A DNA stretch of 64,000 bases from Methylococcus mesophilus (GTDB lineage Bacteria > Pseudomonadota > Gammaproteobacteria > Methylococcales > Methylococcaceae): positions 4,099,501 through 4,163,500 of the forward strand of contig NZ_CP110921.1 of assembly GCF_026247885.1 (NCBI RefSeq), read 5' to 3'. The translations under genes were made by a program, and so were the position numbers. This document shows positions 19,110 to 28,802 of this stretch, piece by piece. The notes below the pieces were generated by a model. That model was given only the letters and a program-made list of their open reading frames with translations, was not told where the DNA came from and did no database searches. Within the stretch, counting starts at the first letter, position 1. The number at the start of each line of letters is the position of its first letter.

Positions 19110-22100
19110 TCACTGCCAGTTCGCAGCCAAGGTCGGTGCCAGCGCATCCTGATAGTTCTGCGGCAAGGTGGTCTGGCCCGCGCCGGGCGGGGCAAAGCCC
19201 GCCATAGCGTTCACCAGGTTGTCCACCTGGCTGTCCAGCAGCGTCTTGCCATCGGCGGTGTGGAATTGCTCGATGTGGTAGGCCGTACCGGAATACCAGT
19301 TGCTGATGACCGTCTTGTCGCCCGACCCGATGATGCTGACTTCCAGGTCCGACCCCACCCGGCGGAACCAGAGCTGGTCGGCCGCCACGTTGTCGCCGAA
19401 TGACAGAATGTCGATGTTGCCCGCGGTGGTATCGTAATCGCTGATCACGTCGGCCTCGGAACCCCGGCCAAACCGGTAGGTATCGTTACCTGATCCGCCG
19501 TCGAGCGTATCGTTGCCGGTTCCGCCGTCGAGGATGTCATTGCCGTTGTCGCCGTAGAGGGCGTCGGCGCCGTCGCCGCCGGAGAGGACATCGTCGCCGT
19601 TGCGGCCGTAGAGAGCGTCGTTGCCGGCGCCGCCGGTCAGGGTGTCGCTGCTGGCCAGTCCCTCGATCGTGTCGTTGCCGGCGGTGCCGGCGAACAGCCT
19701 GGCGACCACCGCCGCCGGGTCCCAGACGGTGCCGTCGGCGAAGACGATCCGCTGCAGCGGATTGTAGGGGTTGGCCGTGTCGGCGTTGTAGAAGAAGTTC
19801 TCCACCGTGACGAGGTCGGTGGTGCCGGCGAGGGTCAGGAACAGGGTATTGCCGTTGCGGACGATGCCGACGTCGGCCGCCGTGATGCCGTCCTTGAACT
19901 GCAGGGTGTTGAGCTTGCCGCTGGCGTTGTCGTAGTAGGAGCGGATCGTGTCCTGGCCATCGCCGCGGCCGAAGCGGTAGGTGTTGTTGCCCAAACCGCC
20001 GTCGAGGGTATCGTTGCCGGTCCCGCCGTCGAGGATGTCATTGCCGTTGTCGCCGTAGAGGGCGTCGGCGCCGTCGCCGCCGGAGAGGACATCGTCGCCG
20101 TTGCGGCCGTAGAGAGCGTCGTTGCCGGCGCCGCCGGTCAGGGTGTCGCTGCTGGCCAGTCCCTCGATCGTGTCGTTGCCGGCGGTGCCGGCGAACAGCC
20201 TGGCGACCACCGTTGCCGGGTCCCAGACGGTGCCGTCGGCGAAGACGATCCGCTGCAGTGGATTGTAAGGGTTGGCCGTGTCGGCGTTGTAGAAGAAGTT
20301 CTCCACGCCGACCCGGTCGGTGGTGCCGGTGATCGTCAGGAACAGGTGGTCGCCGGAGCGGACGATGTCGATGTCGTCCGCCGTGATGCCGTCCTTGAAC
20401 TGCAGGGTGTTGAGCTTGCCGCTGGCGTTGTCGTAGTAGGAGCGGATCGTGTCCTGGCCATCGCCGCGGCCGAAGCGGTAGGTGTTGTTGCCCAAACCGC
20501 CGTCGAGGGTATCGTTGCCGGTCCCGCCGTCGAGGATGTCATTGCCGTTGTCGCCGTAGAGGGCGTCGGCGCCGTCGCCGCCGGAGAGGACATCGTCGCC
20601 GTTGCGGCCGTAGAGAGCATCGTTGCCGGCGCCGCCGGTCAGGGTGTCGCTGCTGGCCAGTCCCTCGATCGTGTCGTTGCCGGCGGTGCCGGCGAACAGC
20701 CTGGCGACCACCGCCGCCGGGTCCCAGACGGTGCCGTCGGCGAAGACGATCCGCTGCAGCGGATTGTAGGGGTTGGCCGTGTCGGCGTTGTAGAAGAAGT
20801 TCTCCACCGTGACGAGGTCGGTGGTGCCGGCGAGGGTCAGGAACAGGGTATTGCCGTTGCGGACGATGCCGACGTCGGCCGCCGTGATGCCGTCCTTGAA
20901 CTGCAGGGTGTTGAGCTTGCCGCTGGCGTTGTCGTAGTAGGAGCGGATCGTGTCCTGGCCATCGCCGCGGCCGAAGCGGTAGGTGTTGTTGCCCAAACCG
21001 CCGTCGAGGGTATCGTTGCCGGTCCCGCCGTCGAGGATGTCATTGCCGTTGTCGCCGTAGAGGGCGTCGGCGCCGTCGCCGCCGGAGAGGACATCGTCGC
21101 CGTTGCGGCCGTAGAGAGCGTCGTTGCCGGCGCCGCCGGTCAGGGTGTCGCTGCTGGCCAGTCCCTCGATCGTGTCGTTGCCGGCGGTGCCGGCGAACAG
21201 CCTGGCGACCACCGTTGCCGGGTCCCAGACGGTGCCGTCGGCGAAGACGATCCGCTGCAGTGGATTGTAAGGGTTGGCCGTGTCGGCGTTGTAGAAGAAG
21301 TTCTCCACCGTGACGAGGTCGGTGGTGCCGGCGAGGGTCAGGAACAGGGTATTGCCGTTGCGGACGATGCCGACGTCGGCCGCCGTGATGCCGTCCTTGA
21401 ACTGCAGGGTGTTGAGCTTGCCGCTGGCGTTGTCGTAGTAGGAGCGGATCGTGTCCTGGCCATCGCCGCGGCCGAAGCGGTAGGTGTTGTTGCCCAAACC
21501 GCCGTCGAGGGTATCGTTGCCGGTCCCGCCGTCGAGGATGTCATTGCCGTTGTCGCCGTAGAGGGCGTCGGCGCCGTCGCCGCCGGAGAGGACATCGTCG
21601 CCGTTGCGGCCGTAGAGAGCGTCGTTGCCGGCGCCGCCGGTCAGGGTGTCGCTGCTGGCCAGTCCCTCGATCGTGTCGTTGCCGGCGGTGCCGGCGAACA
21701 GCCTGGCGACCACCGCCGCCGGGTCCCAGACGGTGCCGTCGGCGAAGACGATCCGCTGCAGCGGATTGTAGGGGTTGGCCGTGTCGGCGTTGTAGAAGAA
21801 GTTCTCCACCGTGACGAGGTCGGTGGTGCCGGCGAGGGTCAGGAACAGGGTATTGCCGTTGCGGACGATGCCGACGTCGGCCGCCGTGATGCCGTCCTTG
21901 AACTGCAGGGTGTTGAGCTTGCCGCTGGCGTTGTCGTAGTAGGAGCGGATCGTGTCCTGGCCATCGCCGCGGCCGAAGCGGTAGGTGTTGTTGCCCAAAC
22001 CGCCGTCGAGGGTATCGTTGCCGGTCCCGCCGTCGAGGATGTCATTGCCGTTGTCGCCGTAGAGGGCGTCGGCGCCGTCGCCGCCGGAGAGGACATCGTC

Positions 22101-25100
22101 GCCGTTGCGGCCGTAGAGAGCGTCGTTGCCGGCGCCGCCGGTCAGGGTGTCGCTGCTGGCCAGTCCCTCGATCGTGTCGTTGCCGGCGGTGCCGGCGAAC
22201 AGCCTGGCGACCACCGTTGCCGGGTCCCAGACGGTGCCGTCGGCGAAGACGATCCGCTGCAGTGGATTGTAAGGGTTGGCCGTGTCGGCGTTGTAGAAGA
22301 AGTTCTCCACGCCGACCCGGTCGGTGGTGCCGGTGATCGTCAGGAACAGGTGGTCGCCGGAGCGGACGATGTCGATGTCGTCCGCCGTGATGCCGTCCTT
22401 GAACTGCAGGGTGTTGAGCTTGCCGCTGGCGTTGTCGTAGTAGGAGCGGATCGTGTCCTGGCCATCGCCGCGGCCGAAGCGGTAGGTGTTGTTGCCCAAA
22501 CCGCCGTCGAGGGTATCGTTGCCGGTCCCGCCGTCGAGGATGTCATTGCCGTTGTCGCCGTAGAGGGCGTCGGCGCCGTCGCCGCCGGAGAGGACATCGT
22601 CGCCGTTGCGGCCGTAGAGAGCGTCGTTGCCGGCGCCGCCGGTCAGGGTGTCGCTGCTGGCCAGTCCCTCGATCGTGTCGTTGCCGGCGGTGCCGGCGAA
22701 CAGCCTGGCGACCACCGCCGCCGGGTCCCAGACGGTGCCGTCGGCGAAGACGATCCGCTGCAGTGGATTGTAAGGGTTGGCCGTGTCGGCGTTGTAGAAG
22801 AAGTTCTCCACGCCGACCCGGTCGGTGGTGCCGGTGATCGTCAGGAACAGGTGGTCGCCGGAGCGGACGATGTCGATGTCGTCCGCCGTGATGCCGTCCT
22901 TGAACTGCAGGGTGTTGAGCTTGCCGGCGGTGGTGTCGTAGTAGGAGCGGATTGTGTCCTGGCCATCGCCCCGGCCGAAGCGGTAGGTGTTGTTGCCCAA
23001 ACCGCCGTCGAGGGTGTCATTTCCCGTCCCGCCGTCGAGGATGTCATTGCCGCCGTCCCCGTTCAGGCCGTCATTGCCAGCACCGCCGTACAGCACGTCC
23101 GTGCCGTCGCGGCCGTACAAGGCGTCGTCTCCCGCTCCCCCATCCAAGACGTCCTTCCCCGCCCCGCCACTCAAAACATCATTTCCGCCTTGCCCGAACA
23201 GAATGTCCTTCTTCCCCGTGCCGCTCAGGTTGCCGCTGCCGACGGTGACGCGGAGGGTGGACAGCACGGCGGCCTGCTGGGGATCGCCGGCGGCGGCTTC
23301 GGCCCATTGGCGCAGGGTCTGCAAGCCGTTCCAGCCCAGTTCGGCCAAGGTCGCGCCGTTTTTCCGGTAAAGCTCCGCCAAATCGATCAAGGCGCTGGTG
23401 GGGTCGGCCTGCCGGATGGCATTGAGCCGGGCATCGAGAGCGGTGAAGTCGACGTTGACAGTACCATTGGCATCGACGCTGAACGCCAGGTCGTTGAGGT
23501 AGGGCTTGAGCCAGGTCTGGGTCGCGAGGGCGTTGTAGGCGGATTCCTGGAGGGCGGCATAGGCCTGCTTGAGCAGGTCGAGCCGCGGCTGTTCCATCAT
23601 GCCGAGCAACAGCCGGGCGCCGGGGGTGACGGTGCTGCCGTCATAGCCCGCACCGATGTAATGGGTATTGAATCCCAGGGTGGTGCCGGTCGGCTGGCCG
23701 TTGACGACCTGCAGGAAGGGGTGGCCTTCGAAGGGTTCGAGCACTTTGACCAGGTGCTCGATCTCGGCGATCTGGGCCAGGATGTACGCCTTGCGTTCTT
23801 CGGTGAGGGTGGGGAGCCCCGTGGTCCGGAGGCCCGAGTCGGAATAGAGGAAATTGCCGTAAAGGGCGACATAGACCTCCTCCACGCTGACGCCGGGCGG
23901 CACGAAGATGAGGCGTTCGTTCTGCGCCAGGGCCGCCTGGAAGGAAGTCTGCAGGGTCGAGGTCGAGGCCCACTGGTCGAGCAGGGTGTCGAGGCGGCCC
24001 TGGAACTGGGCCTGGGTGGCGTCGTGCTGCATCGCGGCCAGGGTGGCGGCGAGGTCGGCCGAGAGGGTGGCGGCCTGGCGCAGGTCGCGCACGGCGCCGG
24101 AGCCCTGCATGTCCGGCAGGCCCTGGGTGGCGGCCGTGGTGGGCAGGGTATCGGTGAAGGTACGGTGGAAGGTGTCGCTGACCAGGTTCACGTCGGCCAC
24201 GCTGCCGAGGGTGCCGGTGCTGCCGTCGGCGCGGATGAAGCTGCCGAGGTCGGCGATCTGGTTGCGGTCGGCCAGCACCTGGTCGTGCTGGGTCTTGCCG
24301 ACATTGATGCCGGCGATCCCCAACTGGTTCAGGGTGAACAGCTCGCTGCCCTGGCTGGTGCCGTCCTGGTTGAGGTCGCGCCACAGGCGGAGGCCGGCGA
24401 AGGCGGCGTCGGCGGCGTTGAGGACGCCGTCGTGGTTGGCGTCCAGGTCGGCCAGGGCATCGAAGCCGTCGCTGGCCAACTGGCCGTTGGACTTCAGGGT
24501 GGAATCGCCGAACAGCTCGCGGCCGGAATCGATGAGGCCGTTGCCGTTGCGGTCCAGCACCAGGAAGGCGTCGTCGCCCTGGATCCAGCCCGAGCCGGTC
24601 TTCATCCCGTCGGCATCGTGGTCGAACAGGATGGGATGATTCGGATCGGCCCCGACCGTCTCGATGCCGTCGCCGTCGAGGTCCAGGACCAGGGGGTCGC
24701 GGCGGGGTGGGGTGTAGTTGGTGGAAGCGCCAAAGAAATCGGCCACCTCCTGCAGGATGGCTTTCGCGCCCTCCTCGCCGTAGATCGCACCGAAAAAGCC
24801 GGCTCCCAGCGTCAGGATGCTGGCGAAGATCGCGCCCACCGGGCCGGTGGCGGCAATCGGCAGCGTCGCCATGGCGGCGATTTTCGCAGCGGCCAAGCCC
24901 CCTGCGAGCCCCCCCACGAATCCCGCGGCCCAATCGGCCAGAATGGCGTTGGCGCGGGCCGTATCGCCGGCGGCATAGGCGGCGTGGGCATCGCTGGCGG
25001 CCAGCAACAAGCCCAAAGCATCCCCGAGGATGCCAAGTTTGTTGATTGAATTCAACGCTCCTGCGGCGTCGACTAGGCGTCCGCCTTCGCGGATGGCGTC

Positions 25101-25949
25101 CACCCCGCGGAGGAATTCAGCGCGTTGGGCGTCGTTCATCCCCTGGATCAAATTGTCGAAGGCCAGGAGGTTCGGGGTATCCGCGGGCAGATGGGTCGAG
25201 AGACCGGCCTGTGAGCCACCAAAAAACTTGCCGGTGTCTACGCCGGTGATGTTCCCCGCGCCATCGGTAGCAATGGCCAACCCCATCGACTGCAAGACGG
25301 AATTGGCCGATACCGCGCTGCGAACCGTGCTTAACGCACCGGCAGCATCGCCCGTACGGGTCAGCTCCGAATTGTAAAGCCGCACCAGATCGGCCTTGGG
25401 GATACCGTCGATGTGGGTGACATTGGGGTTGTCCAGCAGGGCTTTGAGTTCGGTTTGAGCGAAGACCCGATCAGAGGCGGCAAATGGGGTGAGAGTCCTG
25501 ACGTCGCCTGTAGCAGCCTCTGCGAAACGGCGGGATGCGTCGTCCCACAAGCCTGGAACAACGCGTATGCCATTGTCATTGACGCCATTGATGATCCGGT
25601 TATAAGCCGCATCATCGTTGCCTAAGGCTTGCTTAAGAGCGATGTGGAAATCTTCGTTTTCGGTTCTCAGAAGCTCGAAAATTTCTGTTTGCCCAATGGT
25701 GGCGATCTTTCCTTGGTTATTCGCACCTAGATATTCGGCCGTCTTCCAGGCTGGCGTATTAACACCAATATTGCCGCTATAAAATAGGGTTATGGTGTCT
25801 GCCGATGCGCCAGGGATATTTACAGACAGTTTTCCAATCCGTTGTCTGAGCTCTTCTGTGAATTTGGCAAGTTGTTCAGAGGTTAGTGGTGTATTGTTTG
25901 AGTTTTGAGAAGCAAGCCAATCGATAACCGCCAGAGTATTGGCGCTCAT
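19110..25949 (-). CDS. giant FrpC-like RTX protein with predicted self-processing module
   Basis: A 2,279-aa, Asp/Gly-rich type I secretion substrate. The N-terminal about 415 residues include an Ala/Gly-rich hydrophobic stretch (about 330-400) that could touch membranes. At residues 418-419 is an Asp-Pro followed by [47 protein letters not shown] and [18 protein letters not shown]. This order matches, from memory, the self-processing module of Neisseria FrpC, which cleaves an Asp-Pro bond when calcium binds. From about 960 on come GGxGxDxL calcium-binding nonapeptides. Then seven near-identical 167-residue units each pair nonapeptides with a haemolysin-related domain ([13 protein letters not shown] ... 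[11 protein letters not shown]). The last about 110 residues differ and should carry the uncleaved secretion signal. No HlyC-like acyltransferase is adjacent. GAGG precedes the ATG, and a small gene lies 16 bp upstream. Confidence 0.93.
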   Translation of the reverse strand: MSANTLAVIDWLASQNSNNTPLTSEQLAKFTEELRQRIGKLSVNIPGASADTITLFYSGNIGVNTPAWKTAEYLGANNQGKIATIGQTEIFELLRTENEDFHIALKQALGNDDAAYNRIINGVNDNGIRVVPGLWDDASRRFAEAATGDVRTLTPFAASDRVFAQTELKALLDNPNVTHIDGIPKADLVRLYNSELTRTGDAAGALSTVRSAVSANSVLQSMGLAIATDGAGNITGVDTGKFFGGSQAGLSTHLPADTPNLLAFDNLIQGMNDAQRAEFLRGVDAIREGGRLVDAAGALNSINKLGILGDALGLLLAASDAHAAYAAGDTARANAILADWAAGFVGGLAGGLAAAKIAAMATLPIAATGPVGAIFASILTLGAGFFGAIYGEEGAKAILQEVADFFGASTNYTPPRRDPLVLDLDGDGIETVGADPNHPILFDHDADGMKTGSGWIQGDDAFLVLDRNGNGLIDSGRELFGDSTLKSNGQLASDGFDALADLDANHDGVLNAADAAFAGLRLWRDLNQDGTSQGSELFTLNQLGIAGINVGKTQHDQVLADRNQIADLGSFIRADGSTGTLGSVADVNLVSDTFHRTFTDTLPTTAATQGLPDMQGSGAVRDLRQAATLSADLAATLAAMQHDATQAQFQGRLDTLLDQWASTSTLQTSFQAALAQNERLIFVPPGVSVEEVYVALYGNFLYSDSGLRTTGLPTLTEERKAYILAQIAEIEHLVKVLEPFEGHPFLQVVNGQPTGTTLGFNTHYIGAGYDGSTVTPGARLLLGMMEQPRLDLLKQAYAALQESAYNALATQTWLKPYLNDLAFSVDANGTVNVDFTALDARLNAIRQADPTSALIDLAELYRKNGATLAELGWNGLQTLRQWAEAAAGDPQQAAVLSTLRVTVGSGNLSGTGKKDILFGQGGNDVLSGGAGKDVLDGGAGDDALYGRDGTDVLYGGAGNDGLNGDGGNDILDGGTGNDTLDGGLGNNTYRFGRGDGQDTIRSYYDTTAGKLNTLQFKDGITADDIDIVRSGDHLFLTITGTTDRVGVENFFYNADTANPYNPLQRIVFADGTVWDPAAVVARLFAGTAGNDTIEGLASSDTLTGGAGNDALYGRNGDDVLSGGDGADALYGDNGNDILDGGTGNDTLDGGLGNNTYRFGRGDGQDTIRSYYDNASGKLNTLQFKDGITADDIDIVRSGDHLFLTITGTTDRVGVENFFYNADTANPYNPLQRIVFADGTVWDPATVVARLFAGTAGNDTIEGLASSDTLTGGAGNDALYGRNGDDVLSGGDGADALYGDNGNDILDGGTGNDTLDGGLGNNTYRFGRGDGQDTIRSYYDNASGKLNTLQFKDGITAADVGIVRNGNTLFLTLAGTTDLVTVENFFYNADTANPYNPLQRIVFADGTVWDPAAVVARLFAGTAGNDTIEGLASSDTLTGGAGNDALYGRNGDDVLSGGDGADALYGDNGNDILDGGTGNDTLDGGLGNNTYRFGRGDGQDTIRSYYDNASGKLNTLQFKDGITAADVGIVRNGNTLFLTLAGTTDLVTVENFFYNADTANPYNPLQRIVFADGTVWDPATVVARLFAGTAGNDTIEGLASSDTLTGGAGNDALYGRNGDDVLSGGDGADALYGDNGNDILDGGTGNDTLDGGLGNNTYRFGRGDGQDTIRSYYDNASGKLNTLQFKDGITAADVGIVRNGNTLFLTLAGTTDLVTVENFFYNADTANPYNPLQRIVFADGTVWDPAAVVARLFAGTAGNDTIEGLASSDTLTGGAGNDALYGRNGDDVLSGGDGADALYGDNGNDILDGGTGNDTLDGGLGNNTYRFGRGDGQDTIRSYYDNASGKLNTLQFKDGITADDIDIVRSGDHLFLTITGTTDRVGVENFFYNADTANPYNPLQRIVFADGTVWDPATVVARLFAGTAGNDTIEGLASSDTLTGGAGNDALYGRNGDDVLSGGDGADALYGDNGNDILDGGTGNDTLDGGLGNNTYRFGRGDGQDTIRSYYDNASGKLNTLQFKDGITAADVGIVRNGNTLFLTLAGTTDLVTVENFFYNADTANPYNPLQRIVFADGTVWDPAAVVARLFAGTAGNDTIEGLASSDTLTGGAGNDALYGRNGDDVLSGGDGADALYGDNGNDILDGGTGNDTLDGGSGNDTYRFGRGSEADVISDYDTTAGNIDILSFGDNVAADQLWFRRVGSDLEVSIIGSGDKTVISNWYSGTAYHIEQFHTADGKTLLDSQVDNLVNAMAGFAPPGAGQTTLPQNYQDALAPTLAANWQ
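19500..23007. repeat. seven tandem 501-bp coding repeats in the RTX gene
   Basis: The same sequence recurs with a period of exactly 501 bp (167 codons): the phrase around 19835 returns at 20336, 20837, 21338, 21839, 22340 and 22841. Copies differ at few sites. Two linked markers alternate strictly along the first six copies: GCCGCC with CAGCGG in copies 1, 3 and 5, and GTTGCC with CAGTGG in copies 2, 4 and 6. A third block has two versions: CGTGACGAGG in copies 1, 3, 4 and 5, and GCCGACCCGG in copies 2, 6 and 7. Limits are approximate, since unit edges are arbitrary. Confidence 0.9.
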
Positions 25950-25965
25950 AATTCTATCCCTCGGT

Positions 25966-26388
25966 TCAGTGGGTAGTTGGGAGTTGGATATTTATGATCA
26001 CGTTTCTAAGGCAGTCTCTATCATAAAGCCACCCCTTTGCGTCAATGGCTTCTCGTATTAGCTGACAAATATCTTCTTGTTTTGACTGCAGAGGGATGGG
26101 AATATCAATGTCAAAAATATCCCAAGAAATTATCCTGCCAGTTTCCGGGCTGCTGCTAACCTTTGAGATTGCGGAAAACTTGATTATGTCCCCCTTCCAG
26201 ATCAGTGCGTAGAATTCAGGAATCTCCGGTGTCCCTCCTCCTATAATAATAAGAACGGCATTCCGGTCTCGATCGATAGTCCAACGTTTTCGAGGGGCGA
26301 TTGGGTGACCGCTTATTGGGTCTGTCAACCGGCTGAAGTCGAATTCGCCTTTAGTTTCTTCGGTTATCACTTCATTTATAAATGTCAT
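25966..26388 (-). CDS. small unknown protein encoded directly upstream of the RTX gene
   Basis: A 140-aa soluble acidic protein with no signal peptide or membrane segment and no family I recognise. The start at 26388 (MTFINEV) is chosen because AAGGAG lies 6 bp before it; an upstream ATG at 26403 lacks such a site. Features seen are a basic [20 protein letters not shown]-like stretch, two hydrophobic beta-like segments ([22 protein letters not shown]) and a C-terminal helix ([16 protein letters not shown]). It ends 16 bp before the RTX start, so the two are probably co-translated. It lacks the conserved features of HlyC-type acyltransferases and is not a lipoprotein like Neisseria FrpD. Base composition is clearly more AT-rich than its surroundings. 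A chaperone, immunity or regulatory partner of the RTX protein is possible but unproven. Confidence 0.7.
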   Translation of the reverse strand: MTFINEVITEETKGEFDFSRLTDPISGHPIAPRKRWTIDRDRNAVLIIIGGGTPEIPEFYALIWKGDIIKFSAISKVSSSPETGRIISWDIFDIDIPIPLQSKQEDICQLIREAIDAKGWLYDRDCLRNVIINIQLPTTH

Positions 26389-26419
26389 GATATTCTCCTT
26401 CATTGAAAACTATCGGTTG

Positions 26420-26620
26420 TCATATGTTGCCTCTCATGTTAATCCCTGAATCAGTAGTATCAAATGTGAAGGCGTTTCTTGCGATAGGACTGTTGATATG
26501 CCGAGAACGGATATTTTCCATCAGTGCATCGCTGGTTTTGCTGCGGCTTCCGGGCTTGAAGATCATAGAGTCGACTTCCCAAAAGTCGTGCTGTCCTCCC
26601 TGTGGCCACGGACGCCCCAC
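26420..26620 (-). CDS. possible small ORF upstream of the RTX operon
   Basis: A 66-codon frame (GTG start) whose later part (MIFKPGSRSKTSDALMEN, then IARNAFTFDTTDSGINMRGNI) has a natural-looking composition. An internal ATG at about 26563 has GGGAAG 8 bp upstream. It is not recognised and could equally be a remnant. It lies directly before the small unknown gene on the same strand. Confidence 0.25.
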   Translation of the reverse strand: MGRPWPQGGQHDFWEVDSMIFKPGSRSKTSDALMENIRSRHINSPIARNAFTFDTTDSGINMRGNI

Positions 26621-26762
26621 GACTTCCTTGTGGAACGGAGCGAAGCAGGGGAACTGCGTCAGAAGAGATCGGAAAGGTAGACTTATCCATGATTAACCTA
26701 GATGTTTGCAGTAGGAGTGTGGCAGGTTTTTTTGCCTATGCAAGGCGAAGCGCTGAGTTTTT

Positions 26763-26855
26763 TCGGTCAGGCCGCCTGCCGGATGGCGTTGGGCCGAGCA
26801 TCGAAGGTAGTGCCTTGCGGCTGGCCTTTGACGACCGGCCTATCCGTTCAGCCGG
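26763..26855 (-). pseudogene. remnant of an RTX gene copy
   Basis: GCCTGCCGGATGGC at about 26771 and the next 20 bases match the RTX gene near 23408-23442 with few changes. The following stretch (CGGCTGGCC, TTGACGACC) matches the RTX gene near 23691-23713. In the RTX gene these pieces are about 250 bp apart; here they touch, so an internal deletion is implied. Orientation is the same as in the intact gene. The reading frame is not kept. The rest of 26621-26902 shows no gene. Confidence 0.5.
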
Positions 26856-26902
26856 CAAGGTAACCGGATTTTGCCGTTGCCCTCGCTCTGGCGTCAGATA
26901 TC

Positions 26903-27202
26903 ATGAAACCGGATTCATTGCGGCAGACTGGGAAGCGTCGGGTACCGACCATCAGCACGTTCTACGGAATGCTGATCCAAATGTTCTGGAACGATCACGC
27001 TCCACCGCACTTCCATGCGTTATACGCGGAATATGAAGTACTGATCGACATCCGGACCCTGGACCTCCGGGAAGGCGAGATCCCCCGGCAAGCCTTCGCC
27101 TTGATTCTGGAATGGGCGCAGGAGCATCGCGCCGAACTTATGGAGGACTGGGAGCCACGCGCACGCAATCAGCAGCCCAACAAGATTCGTCCCTTGCATT
27201 AA
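26903..27202 (+). CDS. DUF4160 domain protein
   Basis: A 99-aa protein with the DUF4160 pattern: PTISTFYGMLIQMFWNDHAPPHFHALY, then IDIRTLDLREGEIPRQAFALILEWAQEH and ending in basic residues. DUF4160 genes usually sit next to DUF2442 genes, as here (20 bp apart), and the pair behaves like a toxin-antitoxin-style module in many genomes, though its biochemistry is not known to me. Family members usually begin at PTIS; the ATG used here adds 14 residues. Confidence 0.85.
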   Translation: MKPDSLRQTGKRRVPTISTFYGMLIQMFWNDHAPPHFHALYAEYEVLIDIRTLDLREGEIPRQAFALILEWAQEHRAELMEDWEPRARNQQPNKIRPLH

Positions 27203-27222
27203 AGCCGCCGATCCAGCCGCGT

Positions 27223-27486
27223 ATGCCGTGGCGCGTTGCGACCGTGGAAGCCCTGCCGGGATTTCGGCTGCACGTCCGATTTATGGACGGCACAGAGGGG
27301 ACGGTGGACCTGACGGCCCTTATCCAGTCGCCCAGCGCCGGCGTTTTCTCCATCCTTGTCGATCCTGAACTCTTTGCCCAGGTGCACATCGAGTACGGCG
27401 CGGTGACGTGGCCGGGTGAGATCGATCTAGCCCCGGACGCGATGTATGCCGAGATTAAGGGCGGGTCATGCCCGGTTCGCCTATGA
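27223..27486 (+). CDS. DUF2442 domain protein
   Basis: An 87-aa protein, partner of the DUF4160 gene 20 bp upstream. It has the DUF2442 pattern: VEALPGFRLHVRFMDGTEGTVDLTALI, then FSILVDPELFAQVHIEYGAVTWPGEIDLAPDAMYAEI. The ATG at 27223 is the only reasonable start after the DUF4160 stop codon. The two are probably co-transcribed. Confidence 0.85.
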   Translation: MPWRVATVEALPGFRLHVRFMDGTEGTVDLTALIQSPSAGVFSILVDPELFAQVHIEYGAVTWPGEIDLAPDAMYAEIKGGSCPVRL

Positions 27487-27557
27487 AGTGAACGGTGTGA
27501 TCCTGCCGTCAGTAGGGATGCCTGACCGCCGCCGTCCAGGCCAGCGACCACCCCAAA

Positions 27558-27989
27558 TCAAATTCCGGCGTGTCTTGCCCAGAACTCCCCAGGAGTTACG
27601 ACAGGATAGCGTTCGCGGAGCGCCAGCAAGTCCTTGTTTCCGGTGATGAGATAATCGGCACCGGAGGACTTAAAGCCGGCCAGCAAGGTTCCAAGGACGA
27701 GTTGGTCTGCAACGTCGTGCAAATCCGGTTCTGCGCCGGGAAGAGGTTCAATGACTTCGGCTTGTATGGACAGAATATCCACCAAATCGCCCATCTCCAC
27801 CTCCGATAAGCCATGGCGATGCGCCAAGCGGGGGAGTACTCGGCGCAATTCCTCCAGGATGTAATCAGAAAGCAGTACCTCTATTGAACCATACCGCCAC
27901 GCGGCCATGATTTTGCCCGGAATACTGGCCGGATAAGCGATGCCCGAAAGCAGCACGTTCGTATCAAGCATCACGCGCAGGGTAGGCAC
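27558..27989 (-). CDS. PIN-domain toxin (putative ribonuclease)
   Basis: A 143-aa PIN-family toxin of the type named 'putative toxin-antitoxin system toxin component, PIN family'. Conserved acidic residues that bind the metal are visible: Asp in MLDTNVLLSG, Glu in ILEELRRVL, Asp in LHDVADQLVL and Asp in GADYLITGNKDLL. Such toxins cut RNA unless bound by their antitoxin. The Phd-like antitoxin gene ends 6 bp upstream on the same strand, a standard arrangement. All catalytic positions seem present, so it should be active. Confidence 0.9.
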   Translation of the reverse strand: MPTLRVMLDTNVLLSGIAYPASIPGKIMAAWRYGSIEVLLSDYILEELRRVLPRLAHRHGLSEVEMGDLVDILSIQAEVIEPLPGAEPDLHDVADQLVLGTLLAGFKSSGADYLITGNKDLLALRERYPVVTPGEFWARHAGI

Positions 27990-27995
27990 GGTGGT

Positions 27996-28289
27996 TCAGC
28001 GCTGCTTGGCAGATGAACGTGTCTGTGCCCGTTCGATCTCGACGGCAGCCTCAATTTCGACCAGGCCTTCCGTCTCCGGCACATTGTCAAAGCCCTGTTC
28101 TATGCGTTTGCATAGTGCATCGAAGCGGTTCTGCATGCGGCGAATACGTTCGAAAAGTTTTGCATCGACCAGCACGGCTACCGGTTTGCCGTCCTTGTTG
28201 ATAACAACGCTATCGTGCCGGTACTGGACTTGATTGAGCATTTCGCCCAGATTCTGCCGGAAAGTGACTGCGCTGGTTTCGGTAATCAT
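27996..28289 (-). CDS. Phd/YefM-family antitoxin
   Basis: A 97-aa antitoxin: the N-terminal Phd/YefM fold (VTFRQNLGEMLNQVQYRHDSVVINKDGKPVAVLVDAKLFERI) binds DNA and represses its own promoter, and the charged C-terminal part (about 55-97) would wrap the PIN toxin. It is the first gene of the pair. Short AT-rich direct stretches (TATGATCATAATG, 28302-28314) before the start are plausible autoregulatory operators. Confidence 0.9.
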   Translation of the reverse strand: MITETSAVTFRQNLGEMLNQVQYRHDSVVINKDGKPVAVLVDAKLFERIRRMQNRFDALCKRIEQGFDNVPETEGLVEIEAAVEIERAQTRSSAKQR

Positions 28290-28381
28290 GACACCCTCTT
28301 GATATGATCATAATGTTCATATTGATTAATAGGCCAGTAGAGGTCAACATTTTTATCGCGGCATCTTCATCGCCCCTCCTC

Positions 28382-28588
28382 CCGAAAGCCGCCCGTCGTG
28401 CCGCCGCGAGCTTGAAGCGGGCGGCACACACTTCGTTGACGCATCCCGGTAATGGCAAACGGCTTGAGGGACGACAGGACCGCGAGCTATTCGTGCGCTT
28501 CGGACAGCGTAGCTATGTCGTGCGCTGTCATCTCGACGGCGACGAGATCGTGATTCAGAAAAGCTGGCACGGCCTCGAAGACAGATGA
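28382..28588 (+). pseudogene. N-terminally truncated RelE/ParE-type toxin
   Basis: The frame encodes a ParE-like second half: a helix AARRAAASLKRAA, then HPGNGKRLEGRQDRELFVRFGQRSYVVRCHLDGDEIVIQKSWHGLEDR and a stop. The first about 30 residues of the fold (the usual helix-strand opening) are replaced by unrelated sequence that runs into the antitoxin promoter. There is no antitoxin gene next to it. It is probably inactive. I see no gene in 28589-28802. Confidence 0.65.
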
Positions 28589-28802
28589 CGGAACCTGATC
28601 GACGTTGCCGCGTAAAAAAATCGGGCCTCGCTCAGGCTTATGTCGTGCTTCTTCGACGTGAGCTGAAGCCGTCGGTACGGTGATGGCTGGCAACGCAGGC
28701 AAATCCGCGTCTGGATCTTTGCAGTCCGAAAAGAACCGCCGAGCGCGTTGCGGGCTTACACTACCCCAGGGATACGCGACAACGAGCGGGGCCGGGGTCT
28801 TG

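Noticed and set aside
19500-23007. Possible CRISPR or satellite array
   Set aside because: The 501-bp period is an exact multiple of three, keeps the RTX reading frame and has no spacers.
20346-25049. A 1,567-codon plus-strand frame with Val/Ala/Gly repeats
   Set aside because: It is the mirror of the RTX repeats and has no natural protein features.
25966-26388. HlyC-type acyltransferase activating the RTX protein
   Set aside because: The conserved acyltransferase His/Asp motifs and typical length (about 170 aa) are absent.
26602-27036. A 144-codon plus-strand frame
   Set aside because: It crosses the RTX remnant and overlaps the DUF4160 gene in another frame; composition is not protein-like.
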